Assembly: GCA_026770025.1 (NCBI GenBank)
Contig: JAMXDE010000023.1
Location: 1,031,472-1,095,471 of the forward strand
Direction: 5' to 3'
Source of the DNA: Craspedostauros australis
Taxonomy: Eukaryota > Bacillariophyta > Bacillariophyceae > Mastogloiales > Achnanthaceae
DNA length: 64,000 bases
Shown here piece by piece: positions 59,401 to 64,000 of the stretch; the stretch's first letter is position 1, and every line of letters begins with the position of its first letter. The notes beneath the pieces are model-generated. The model made no database searches, was not told the DNA's origin, and worked only from the letters and a program-made list of their open reading frames with translations. Position numbers and translations under genes: made by a program.

Positions 59401-62400
59401 AGCACTTGGCGACGTGCTTGGCGAAGTACTTGGTGCACTGGTATCACCGACACTGCTTGGGTTGTTGCTGGGTGCGGATGATGGTGCGGTAGTTGGTGCG
59501 TTGGTATCACCCACGCTGCTTGGGTTGTTGCTTGGCGACGTGCTTGGCGATGTGCTTGGCGACGTGCTTGGTGAAGCACTTGGCGACGTGCTTGGCGAAG
59601 TACTTGGTGCACTTGGCGACGTGCTTGGTGACGTGCTTGGCGATGCACTTGGCGACGTGCTTGGCGAAGTACTTGGTGCACTGGTATCACCGACACTGCT
59701 TGGGTTGTTGCTGGGTGCGGATGATGGTGCGGTAGTTGGTGCGTTGGTATCACCCACGCTGCTTGGGTTGTTGCTTGGCGACGTGCTTGGCGATGTGCTT
59801 GGTGAAGCACTTGGCGACGTGCTTGGCGAAGTACTTGGTGCACTGGTATCACCGACACTGCTTGGGTTGTTGCTGGGTGCGGATGATGGTGCGGTAGTTG
59901 GTGCGTTGGTATCACCCACGCTGCTTGGGTTGTTGCTTGGCGACGTGCTTGGCGATGTGCTTGGTGAAGCACTTGGCGACGTGCTTGGCGAAGTACTTGG
60001 TGCACTGGTATCACCGACACTGCTTGGGTTGTTGCTGGGTGCGGATGATGGTGCGGTAGTTGGTGCGTTGGTATCACCCACGCTGCTTGGGTTGTTGCTT
60101 GGCGACGTGCTTGGCGATGTGCTTGGCGACGTGCTTGGTGAAGCACTTGGCGACGTGCTTGGCGAAGTACTTGGTGCACTGGTATCACCGACACTGCTTG
60201 GGTTGTTGCTGGGTGCGGATGATGGTGCGGTAGTTGGTGCGTTGGTATCACCCACGCTGCTTGGGTTGTTGCTTGGCGACGTGCTTGGCGATGTGCTTGG
60301 CGACGTGCTTGGTGAAGCACTTGGCGACGTGCTTGGCGAAGTACTTGGTGCACTGGTATCACCGACACTGCTTGGGTTGTTGCTGGGTGCGGATGATGGT
60401 GCGGTAGTTGGTGCGTTGGTATCACCCACGCTGCTTGGGTTGTTGCTTGGCGACGTGCTTGGCGATGTGCTTGGTGAAGCACTTGGCGACGTGCTTGGCG
60501 AAGTACTTGGTGCACTGGTATCACCGACACTGCTTGGGTTGTTGCTGGGTGCGGATGATGGTGCGGTAGTTGGTGCGTTGGTATCACCCACGCTGCTTGG
60601 GTTGTTGCTTGGCGACGTGCTTGGCGATGTGACGTGCTTGGCGATGTGCTTGGCGAAGTACTTGGTGCTTGGGTTGTTGCTGGGTGCGGATGATGGTGCG
60701 GTAGTTGGTGCGTTGGTATCACCCACGCTGCTTGGGTTGTTGCTTGGCGACGTGCTTGGCGATGTGCTTGGTGAAGCACTTGGCGACGTGCTTGGCGAAG
60801 TACTTGGTGCACTGGTATCACCGACACTGCTTGGGTTGTTGCTGGGTGCGGATGATGGTGCGGTAGTTGGTGCGTTGGTATCACCCACGCTGCTTGGGTT
60901 GTTGCTTGGCGACGTGCTTGGCGATGTGCTTGGTGAAGCACTTGGCGACGTGCTTGGCGAAGTACTTGGTGCACTGGTATCACCGACACTGCTTGGGTTG
61001 TTGCTGGGTGCGGATGATGGTGCGGTAGTTGGTGCGTTGGTATCACCCACGCTGCTTGGGTTGTTGCTTGGCGACGTGCTTGGCGATGTGCTTGGCGATG
61101 TGCTTGGTGAAGCACTTGGCGACGTGCTTGGCGAAGTACTTGGTGCACTGGTATCACCGACACTGCTTGGGTTGTTGCTGGGTGCGGATGATGGTGCGGT
61201 AGTTGGTGCGTTGGTATCACCCACGCTGCTTGGGTTGTTGCTTGGCGACGTGCTTGGCGATGTGCTTGGTGAAGCACTTGGCGACGTGCTTGGCGAAGTA
61301 CTTGGTGCACTGGTATCACCGACACTGCTTGGGTTGTTGCTGGGTGCGGATGATGGTGCGGTAGTTGGTGCGTTGGTATCACCCACGCTGCTTGGGTTGT
61401 TGCTTGGCGACGTGCTTGGCGATGTGCTTGGTGAAGCACTTGGCGACGTGCTTGGCGAAGTACTTGGTGCACTGGTATCACCGACACTGCTTGGGTTGTT
61501 GCTGGGTGCGGATGATGGTGCGGTAGTTGGTGCGTTGGTATCACCCACGCTGCTTGGGTTGTTGCTTGGCGACGTGCTTGGCGATGTGCTTGGTGAAGCA
61601 CTTGGCGACGTGCTTGGTGAAGCACTTGGCGACGTGCTTGGCGACGTGCTTGGCGATGTGCTTGGTGAAGCACTTGGCGACGTGCTTGGCGAAGTACTTG
61701 GTGCACTGGTATCACCGACACTGCTTGGGTTGTTGCTGGGTGCGGATGATGGTGCGGTAGTTGGTGCGTTGGTATCACCCACGCTGCTTGGGTTGTTGCT
61801 TGGCGACGTGCTTGGCGATGTGCTTGGTGAAGCACTTGGCGACGTGCTTGGCGAAGTACTTGGTGCACTGGTATCACCGACACTGCTTGGGTTGTTGCTG
61901 GGTGCGGATGATGGTGCGGTAGTTGGTGCGTTGGTATCACCCACGCTGCTTGGGTTGTTGCTTGGCGACGTGCTTGGCGATGTGCTTGGTGAAGCACTTG
62001 GCGACGTGCTTGGCGAAGTACTTGGTGCACTGGTATCACCGACACTGCTTGGGTTGTTGCTGGGTGCGGATGATGGTGCGGTAGTTGGTGCGTTGGTATC
62101 ACCCACGCTGCTTGGGTTGTTGCTTGGCGACGTGCTTGGCGATGTGCTTGGTGAAGCACTTGGCGACGTGCTTGGCGAAGTACTTGGTGCACTGGTATCA
62201 CCGACACTGCTTGGGTTGTTGCTGGGTGCGGATGATGGTGCGGTAGTTGGTGCGTTGGTATCACCCACGCTGCTTGGGTTGTTGCTTGGCGACGTGCTTG
62301 GCGATGTGCTTGGTGAAGCACTTGGCGACGTGCTTGGCGAAGTACTTGGTGCACTGGTATCACCGACACTGCTTGGGTTGTTGCTGGGTGCGGATGATGG

Positions 62401-64000
62401 TGCGGTAGTTGGTGCGTTGGTATCACCCACGCTGCTTGGGTTGTTGCTTGGCGACGTGCTTGGCGATGTGCTTGGTGAAGCACTTGGCGACGTGCTTGGC
62501 GAAGTACTTGGTGCACTGGTATCACCGACACTGCTTGGGTTGTTGCTGGGTGCGGATGATGGTGCGGTAGTTGGTGCGTTGGTATCACCCACGCTGCTTG
62601 GGTTGTTGCTTGGCGACGTGCTTGGCGATGTGCTTGGTGAAGCACTTGGCGACGTGCTTGGCGAAGTACTTGGTGCACTGGTATCACCGACACTGCTTGG
62701 GTTGTTGCTGGGTGCGGATGATGGTGCGGTAGTTGGTGCGTTGGTATCACCCACGCTGCTTGGGTTGTTGCTTGGCGACGTGCTTGGCGATGTGCTTGGT
62801 GAAGCACTTGGCGACGTGCTTGGCGAAGTACTTGGTGCACTGGTATCACCGACACTGCTTGGGTTGTTGCTGGGTGCGGATGATGGTGCGGTAGTTGGTG
62901 CGTTGGTATCACCCACGCTGCTTGGGTTGTTGCTTGGCGACGTGCTTGGCGATGTGCTTGGTGAAGCACTTGGCGACGTGCTTGGCGAAGTACTTGGTGC
63001 ACTGGTATCACCGACACTGCTTGGGTTGTTGCTGGGTGCGGATGATGGTGCGGTAGTTGGTGCGTTGGTATCACCCACGCTGCTTGGGTTGTTGCTTGGC
63101 GACGTGCTTGGCGATGTGCTTGGTGAAGCACTTGGCGACGTGCTTGGCGAAGTACTTGGTGCACTGGTATCACCGACACTGCTTGGGTTGTTGCTGGGTG
63201 CGGATGATGGTGCGGTAGTTGGTGCGTTGGTATCACCCACGCTGCTTGGGTTGTTGCTTGGCGACGTGCTTGGCGATGTGCTTGGTGAAGCACTTGGCGA
63301 CGTGCTTGGCGAAGTACTTGGTGCACTGGTATCACCGACACTGCTTGGGTTGTTGCTGGGTGCGGATGATGGTGCGGTAGTTGGTGCGTTGGTATCACCC
63401 ACGCTGCTTGGGTTGTTGCTTGGCGACGTGCTTGGCGATGTGCTTGGTGAAGCACTTGGCGACGTGCTTGGCGAAGTACTTGGTGCACTGGTATCACCGA
63501 CACTGCTTGGGTTGTTGCTGGGTGCGGATGATGGTGCGGTAGTTGGTGCGTTGGTATCACCCACGCTGCTTGGGTTGTTGCTTGGCGACGTGCTTGGCGA
63601 TGTGCTTGGTGAAGCACTTGGCGACGTGCTTGGCGAAGTACTTGGTGCACTGGTATCACCGACACTGCTTGGGTTGTTGCTGGGTGCGGATGATGGTGCG
63701 GTAGTTGGTGCGTTGGTATCACCCACGCTGCTTGGGTTGTTGCTTGGCGACGTGCTTGGCGATGTGCTTGGTGAAGCACTTGGCGACGTGCTTGGCGAAG
63801 TACTTGGTGCACTGGTATCACCGACACTGCTTGGGTTGTTGCTGGGTGCGGATGATGGTGCGGTAGTTGGTGCGTTGGTATCACCCACGCTGCTTGGGTT
63901 GTTGCTTGGCGACGTGCTTGGCGATGTGCTTGGTGAAGCACTTGGCGACGTGCTTGGCGAAGTACTTGGTGCACTGGTATCACCGGCATGCTGGTGTTGT
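47440..64000 (-). CDS. Giant Ser/Thr/Pro repeat protein, C-terminal ~5500 residues (N-terminus beyond window)
   Basis: One uninterrupted minus-strand frame from the right edge to the stop at 47440-47442. No signal peptide or start is in view. The C-terminal ~145 residues (47442-47870) are unique and strand-rich, with alternating hydrophobics (NTVVTVTLSLRGDFGHEIEFSVVVFDGSDSVIGTF) and two cysteines near the end, like a beta-sandwich. Upstream, everything is Ser/Thr/Pro repeats in five blocks: modules of SPTSNPTSAPT with TEKHSESPS (to ~50300), an irregular block, an 80-residue unit, a 21-residue unit (NNPSSVADSSAPSTSPSTSPS) and a 50-58-residue unit. Such sequences are usually extended and heavily O-glycosylated, as in cell-wall, mucilage or adhesion proteins of stramenopiles. 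The end domain may anchor the chain. Function is inferred from composition; no homolog was checked. Confidence 0.85.
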   Translation of the reverse strand, partial: QHQHAGDTSAPSTSPSTSPSASPSTSPSTSPSNNPSSVGDTNAPTTAPSSAPSNNPSSVGDTSAPSTSPSTSPSASPSTSPSTSPSNNPSSVGDTNAPTTAPSSAPSNNPSSVGDTSAPSTSPSTSPSASPSTSPSTSPSNNPSSVGDTNAPTTAPSSAPSNNPSSVGDTSAPSTSPSTSPSASPSTSPSTSPSNNPSSVGDTNAPTTAPSSAPSNNPSSVGDTSAPSTSPSTSPSASPSTSPSTSPSNNPSSVGDTNAPTTAPSSAPSNNPSSVGDTSAPSTSPSTSPSASPSTSPSTSPSNNPSSVGDTNAPTTAPSSAPSNNPSSVGDTSAPSTSPSTSPSASPSTSPSTSPSNNPSSVGDTNAPTTAPSSAPSNNPSSVGDTSAPSTSPSTSPSASPSTSPSTSPSNNPSSVGDTNAPTTAPSSAPSNNPSSVGDTSAPSTSPSTSPSASPSTSPSTSPSNNPSSVGDTNAPTTAPSSAPSNNPSSVGDTSAPSTSPSTSPSASPSTSPSTSPSNNPSSVGDTNAPTTAPSSAPSNNPSSVGDTSAPSTSPSTSPSASPSTSPSTSPSNNPSSVGDTNAPTTAPSSAPSNNPSSVGDTSAPSTSPSTSPSASPSTSPSTSPSNNPSSVGDTNAPTTAPSSAPSNNPSSVGDTSAPSTSPSTSPSASPSTSPSTSPSNNPSSVGDTNAPTTAPSSAPSNNPSSVGDTSAPSTSPSTSPSASPSTSPSTSPSNNPSSVGDTNAPTTAPSSAPSNNPSSVGDTSAPSTSPSTSPSASPSTSPSTSPSTSPSASPSTSPSASPSTSPSTSPSNNPSSVGDTNAPTTAPSSAPSNNPSSVGDTSAPSTSPSTSPSASPSTSPSTSPSNNPSSVGDTNAPTTAPSSAPSNNPSSVGDTSAPSTSPSTSPSASPSTSPSTSPSNNPSSVGDTNAPTTAPSSAPSNNPSSVGDTSAPSTSPSTSPSASPSTSPSTSPSTSPSNNPSSVGDTNAPTTAPSSAPSNNPSSVGDTSAPSTSPSTSPSASPSTSPSTSPSNNPSSVGDTNAPTTAPSSAPSNNPSSVGDTSAPSTSPSTSPSASPSTSPSTSPSNNPSSVGDTNAPTTAPSSAPSNNPSTKYFAKHIAKHVTSPSTSPSNNPSSVGDTNAPTTAPSSAPSNNPSSVGDTSAPSTSPSTSPSASPSTSPSTSPSNNPSSVGDTNAPTTAPSSAPSNNPSSVGDTSAPSTSPSTSPSASPSTSPSTSPSTSPSNNPSSVGDTNAPTTAPSSAPSNNPSSVGDTSAPSTSPSTSPSASPSTSPSTSPSTSPSNNPSSVGDTNAPTTAPSSAPSNNPSSVGDTSAPSTSPSTSPSASPSTSPSTSPSNNPSSVGDTNAPTTAPSSAPSNNPSSVGDTSAPSTSPSTSPSASPSTSPSTSPSNNPSSVGDTNAPTTAPSSAPSNNPSSVGDTSAPSTSPSTSPSASPSTSPSTSPSAPSTSPSTSPSASPSTSPSTSPSTSPSNNPSSVGDTNAPTTAPSSAPSNNPSSVGDTSAPSTSPSTSPSASPSTSPSTSPSNNPSSVGDTNAPTTAPSSAPSNNPSSVGDTSAPSTSPSTSPSASPSTSPSTSPSNNPSSVGDTNAPTTAPSSAPSNNPSSVGDTSAPSTSPSTSPSASPSTSPSTSPSTSPSNNPSSVGDTNAPTTAPSSAPSNNPSSVGDTSAPSTSPSTSPSASPSTSPSTSPSNNPSSVGDTNAPTTAPSSAPSNNPSSVGDTSAPSTSPSTSPSASPSTSPSTSPSNNPSSVGDTNAPTTAPSSAPSNNPSSVGDTSAPSTSPSTSPSASPSTSPSTSPSTSPSNNPSSVGDTNAPTTAPSSAPSNNPSSVGDTSAPSTSPSTSPSASPSTSPSTSPSTSPSNNPSSVGDTNAPTTAPSSAPSNNPSSVGDTSAPSTSPSTSPSASPSTSPSTSPSNNPSSVGDTNAPTTAPSSAPSNNPSSVGDTSAPSTSPSTSPSASPSTSPSTSPSNNPSSVGDTNAPTTAPSSAPSNNPSSVGDTSAPSTSPSTSPSASPSTSPSTSPSNNPSSVGDTNAPTTAPSSAPSNNPSSVGDTSAPSTSPSTSPSASPSTSPSTSPSNNPSSVGDTNAPTTAPSSAPSNNPSSVGDTSAPSTSPSTSPSKSPSTSPSNNPSSVGDTNAPTTAPSSAPSNNPSSVGDTSAPSTSPSTSPSKSPSTSPSNNPSSVGDTNAPTTAPSSAPSNNPSSVADSSAPSTSPSTSPSKSPSTSPSNNPSSVGDTNAPTTAPSSAPSNNPSSVGDTSAPSTSPSASPSASPSTSPSTSPSNNPSSVGDTNAPTTAPSSAPSNNPSSVGDTSAPSTSPSTSPSASPSTSPSNNPSSVGDTNAPTTAPSSAPSNNPSSVGDTSAPSTSPSTSPSKSPSTSPSNNPSSVGDTNAPTTAPSSAPSNNPSSVGDTSAPSTSPSTSPSKSPSTSPSNNPSSVGDTNAPTTAPSSAPSNNPSSVGDTSAPSTSPSTSPSKSPSTSPSNNPSSVGDTNAPTTAPSSAPSNNPSSVGDTSAPSTSPSTSPSKSPSTSPSNNPSSVGDTNAPTTAPSSAPSNNPSSVADSSAPSTSPSTSPSTSPSNNPSSVGDTSAPSTSPSTSPSTSPSNNPSSVGDTSAPSTSPSTSPSTSPSNNPSSVGDTNAPSTSPSTSPSNNPSSVADSSAPSTSPSSAPSNNPSSVADSSAPSKSPSTSPSNNPSSVADSSAPSTSPSTSPSNNPSSVADSSAPSTSPSSAPSNNPSSVADSSAPSKSPSTSPSNNPSSVADSSAPSTSPSTSPSNNPSSVADSSAPSTSPSSAPSNNPSSVADSSAPSKSPSTSPSNNPSSVADSSAPSTSPSTSPSNNPSSVADSSAPSTSPSTSPSNNPSSVADSSAPSTSPSSAPSNNPSSVADSSAPSKSPSTSPSNNPSSVADSSAPSTSPSSAPSNNPSSVADSSAPSKSPSTSPSNNPSSVADSSAPSTSPSTSPSNNPSSVADSSAPSTSPSTSPSNNPSSVGDSSAPSTSPSTSPSNNPSSVADTSAPSTSPSTSPSNNPSSVADSSAPSTSPSTSPSNNPSSVADSSAPSTSPSSAPSNNPSSVGDTSAPSTSPSTSPSNNPSSVADSSAPSTSPSTSPSNNPSSVADSSAPSTSPSTSPSNNPSSVADSSAPSTSPSTSPSNNPSSVADSSAPSTSPSTSPSNNPSSVADSSAPSTSPSTSPSNNPSSVADSSAPSTSPSSAPSNNPSSVADSSAPSTSPSTSPSNNPSSVADTNAPSTSPSSAPSNNPSSVADSSAPSTSPSSAPSNNPSSVADSSAPSKSPSTSPSNNPSSVADSSAPSTSPSTSPSNNPSSVADSSAPSTSPSSAPSNNPSSVADSSAPSKSPSTSPSNNPSSVADSSAPSTSPSTSPSNNPSSVADSSAPSTSPSSAPSNNPSSVADSSAPSKSPSTSPSNNPSSVADSSAPSTSPSTSPSNNPSSVADSSAPSTSPSSAPSNNPSSVADSSAPSKSPSTSPSNNPSSVADSSAPSTSPSTSPSNNPSSVADSSAPSTSPSTSPSNNPSSVADSSAPSTSPSSAPSNNPSSVADSSAPSKSPSTSPSNNPSSVADSSAPSTSPSTSPSNNPSSVADSSAPSTSPSSAPSNNPSSVADSSAPSKSPSTSPSNNPSSVADSSAPSTSPSTSPSNNPSSVADSSAPSTSPSTSPSNNPSSVADSSAPSTSPSSAPSNNPSSVADSSAPSKSPSTSPSNNPSSVADSSAPSTSPSTSPSNNPSSVADTNAPSTSPSSAPSNNPSSVADSSAPSKSPSASPSNNPSSVADTSASPSATPSTQPSTSSGVPSAQPSSSESPSSAPSTQPSSTSAVPSSQPSSSESPSSAPSTQPSTSSNVPSSAPSTSQMPSTMPTLTPSASSDVPSGNPSLTPSSIPSTSSDVPSARPSGSESPSSAPSAQPSASSEIPSAQPSSSETPSSAPSTQPSASSNVPSSTSSNSRAPSGNPSGSESPSAAPSSTPSASSDVPSSLPSNGESPSSAPSSAPSSTPSASSDVPSRSPSSAPSAMPSLQTEVPSAAPTKSSEVPSGSEMPSPTPSSTPSASSDVPSSLPSNGESPSSAPSSAPSSAPSSTPSASSDVPSRSPSSAPSAMPSLQTEVPSAAPTKSSEVPSGSEMPSPTPSSTPSASSDVPSSLPSNGESPSSAPSSAPSSTPSASSDVPSRSPSFAPSAMPSLQTEVPSAAPTKSSEVPSGSEMPSSTPSSTPSASSDVPSSLPSNGESPSSAPSSTPSASSDVPSRSPSSVPSAMPSLQTEVPSAAPTESSEVPSGSEMPSPTPSSTPSASSDVPSSLPSNGESPSSAPSSAPSSTPSASSDVPSRSPSSVPSAMPSLQTEVPSAAPTKSSEVPSGSEMPSSTPSSTPSASSDVPSSLPSNGESPSSAPSSAPSSTPSASSDVPSRSPSSVPSAMPSLQTEVPSAAPTESSEVPSGSEMPSPTPSLTPSASSDSPSATPSTVPTDGNESASLPTSNKPTAGSGFPSEIPTLSSASPSSVPSLTPSETSELPTMSSVEPSSESDAPSSESVSPSFIPSQDLSSTPTQEDSGSPSEEPSSAPSDATVMPTSAPTSAPSVASESPTSDPTSAPTVITATPTSSPTSAPTKKNSVSPSVTPSATPSVAMDSPTSNPTSAPTEKHSESPSTAPSLSPSVATESPTANPTSAPTRRGSESPSAKPSSAPSVATDSPTSNPTSTPTEKHSESPSRAPSSSPSATTESPTANPTSAPTVTTATPTSSPTSAPTEKHSESPSTTPSSSPSAATESPTANPTSAPTKKHSESPSRAPSSSPSAATESPTETPTSAPTDKHSESPSVAPSATPSAATDSPTSNPTSTPTERHSDSPSAAPSSKPSIATDSPTSNPTSAPTVTTATPTSTPTSAPTEKHSESPSVTPSATPSIATDSPTSNPTSAPTVTTATPTSNPTSAPTEKHSESPSVTPSATPSVATDSPTSNPTSAPTDKHSESPSRAPSSSPSATTESPTANPTSAPTVTTATPTSSPTSAPTEKHSESPSTTPSSSPSAATESPTANPTSAPTKKHSESPSRAPSSSPSAATESPTETPTSAPTDKHSESPSVAPSATPSAATDSPTSNPTSTPTERHSDSPSAAPSSKPSIATDSPTSNPTSAPTVTTATPTSNPTSAPTEKHSESPSVAPSATPSIATDSPTSNPTSAPTVTTATPTSNPTSVPTEKHSDSPSAAPSSKPSIATDSPTSNPTSAPTVTTATPTSNPTSVPTEKHSDSPSAAPSSKPSIATDSPTSNPTSAPTVTTATPTSNPTSVPTEKHSESPSVAPSATPSIATDSPTSNPTSAPTVTTATPTSNPTSAPTVATAAPTSAPSSAPSLTPSADPLVSVSSGEHEILRDTPNTIVFNGMPAAALNTVVTVTLSLRGDFGHEIEFSVVVFDGSDSVIGTFVPNAGSNDHSGDCNMVPYQTDFVVTAAVFNSNLMGSQLTVRVDHSEAVGSFCSEEGQEDSVEVSIDYTRQ
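47871..50300 (-). repeat. Degenerate Thr/Ser/Pro modules with a 786-bp segmental duplication
   Basis: Imperfect repeats encoding SPTSNPTSAPTVTTATPTS and SESPS-type modules. A block of ~500 bp at about 48490-48990 recurs nearly unchanged 786 bp away at about 49276-49776, in frame (262 codons). Sequence divergence between other modules is clearly higher than in the arrays to the right. Confidence 0.75.
50560..52010 (-). repeat. 240-bp (80-codon) tandem repeat, about six copies
   Basis: The marker GGCATCTCGCTACCTGATGG recurs at about 50582, 50822, 51062, 51290, 51530 and 51782. Spacings are 240, 240, 228, 240 and 252 bp, so lengths change in 12-bp steps. It encodes SSTPSASSDVPS and SEVPSGSEMPS-type segments. 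Confidence 0.85.
52011..52565 (-). repeat. Irregular Ser/Pro modules linking two arrays
   Basis: Encodes SSSESPSSAPSTQPSTSS-type modules of roughly 63-75 bp with moderate divergence, placed between the 240-bp and the 63-bp arrays. Confidence 0.7.
52566..56330 (-). repeat. 63-bp (21-codon) tandem array, about 60 copies
   Basis: The unit spans one CTGGAATCAGCGACACTGC to the next, 63 bp apart, and encodes NNPSSVADSSAPSTSPSTSPS. Three variants (TSPSTSPS, TSPSSAPS, KSPSTSPS) alternate in a recurring order, so a 189-bp or longer higher-order repeat is superimposed. Confidence 0.9.
56331..64000 (-). repeat. 150/162/174-bp higher-order array, about 47 copies, continuing past the window
   Basis: Each unit pairs NNPSSVGDTNAPTTAPSSAPS with NNPSSVGDTSAPSTSPS plus a variable number of SPST steps. 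Units near 56330-57690 are mostly 150 bp, later ones mostly 162 bp (54 codons), with some of 174 bp or longer. From about 61760 to the right edge the copies look essentially identical and all 162 bp long. Confidence 0.9.

Noticed and set aside
52314-63989. 3891-codon open frame in another minus-strand frame (His/Gln/Arg repeats)
   Set aside because: It exists only because the tandem units contain no stop in that frame. It has no unique domain and ends where the repeat type changes. It is relevant only as an explanation of frameshift tolerance.
52566-64000. Could the array be CRISPR or satellite DNA?
   Set aside because: Units are contiguous with no unique spacers, the sense frame is open throughout and all length changes keep the frame, so it is a coding tandem repeat.

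Overview
The window is eukaryotic nuclear DNA with moderate GC. Intron-poor genes lie on both strands, and seven short GT...AG introns (192-495 bp, donors GTRRGT-like or GTACGA) can be placed by reading frame. The most likely source is a photosynthetic stramenopile, probably a diatom. Three things suggest this: a secreted protein with a plastid-type bipartite presequence (40123-40662), a secretory-pathway SET / aminopropyltransferase-like fusion of the kind discussed for diatom polyamine and silica biology, and a giant Ser/Thr/Pro 'PSS/SPST' repeat protein typical of stramenopile surface proteins. This is an inference from gene content; no rRNA or organelle marker is present.

Layout. 1-1800: the 3' end of a Cys-rich secreted-type gene (+) facing a small six-cysteine protein with a GPI-anchor-like tail (-). 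3139-4522: a six-helix membrane protein (+, one intron). 5551-12369: a 2191-residue conserved-looking protein of unknown function (+, one intron). 12813-15017: a two-PDZ, tail-anchored protein (-). 15924-21998: an apparently complete 6.07-kb DNA transposon with ~153-bp inverted repeats, a 4-bp CTAT target duplication and an uninterrupted 1175-aa DDD-type transposase, most compatible with the Sola superfamily. It sits in the divergent promoter region between the PDZ gene and a small rhodanese gene (22317-22769, +).

22969-28753 (-): a protein kinase of three exons with a ~340-residue insertion in the N-lobe, and a TrhO/TSTD2-type rhodanese fused to a C-terminal RRM-like domain. 29466-33692 (+): a secreted SET / spermidine-synthase-like / degenerate AdoMet-decarboxylase-like fusion ending in KQEL. 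34236-36827 (-): a type II membrane protein that looks like two fused glycosyltransferase-like regions. 37298-39439 (-): a two-exon gene joining an NAA80-type actin N-acetyltransferase to an ACTMAP-type actin maturation protease. These act on the same actin N-terminus in consecutive steps, and this is the most striking single gene here. 40123-40662 (+): the plastid-type precursor. 40996-45816 (-): an RNF216-like RBR ubiquitin ligase.

47440-64000 (-): the C-terminal ~5500 residues of a giant repeat protein that runs off the right edge. From C- to N-terminus it has a unique beta-rich terminal domain, Thr/Ser/Pro modules, a 240-bp array, a 63-bp array and a 150/162/174-bp array that becomes nearly identical towards the window end. 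The genes do not form an operon-like pathway. Linked themes are protein and tRNA modification and the secretory/cell-surface pathway.
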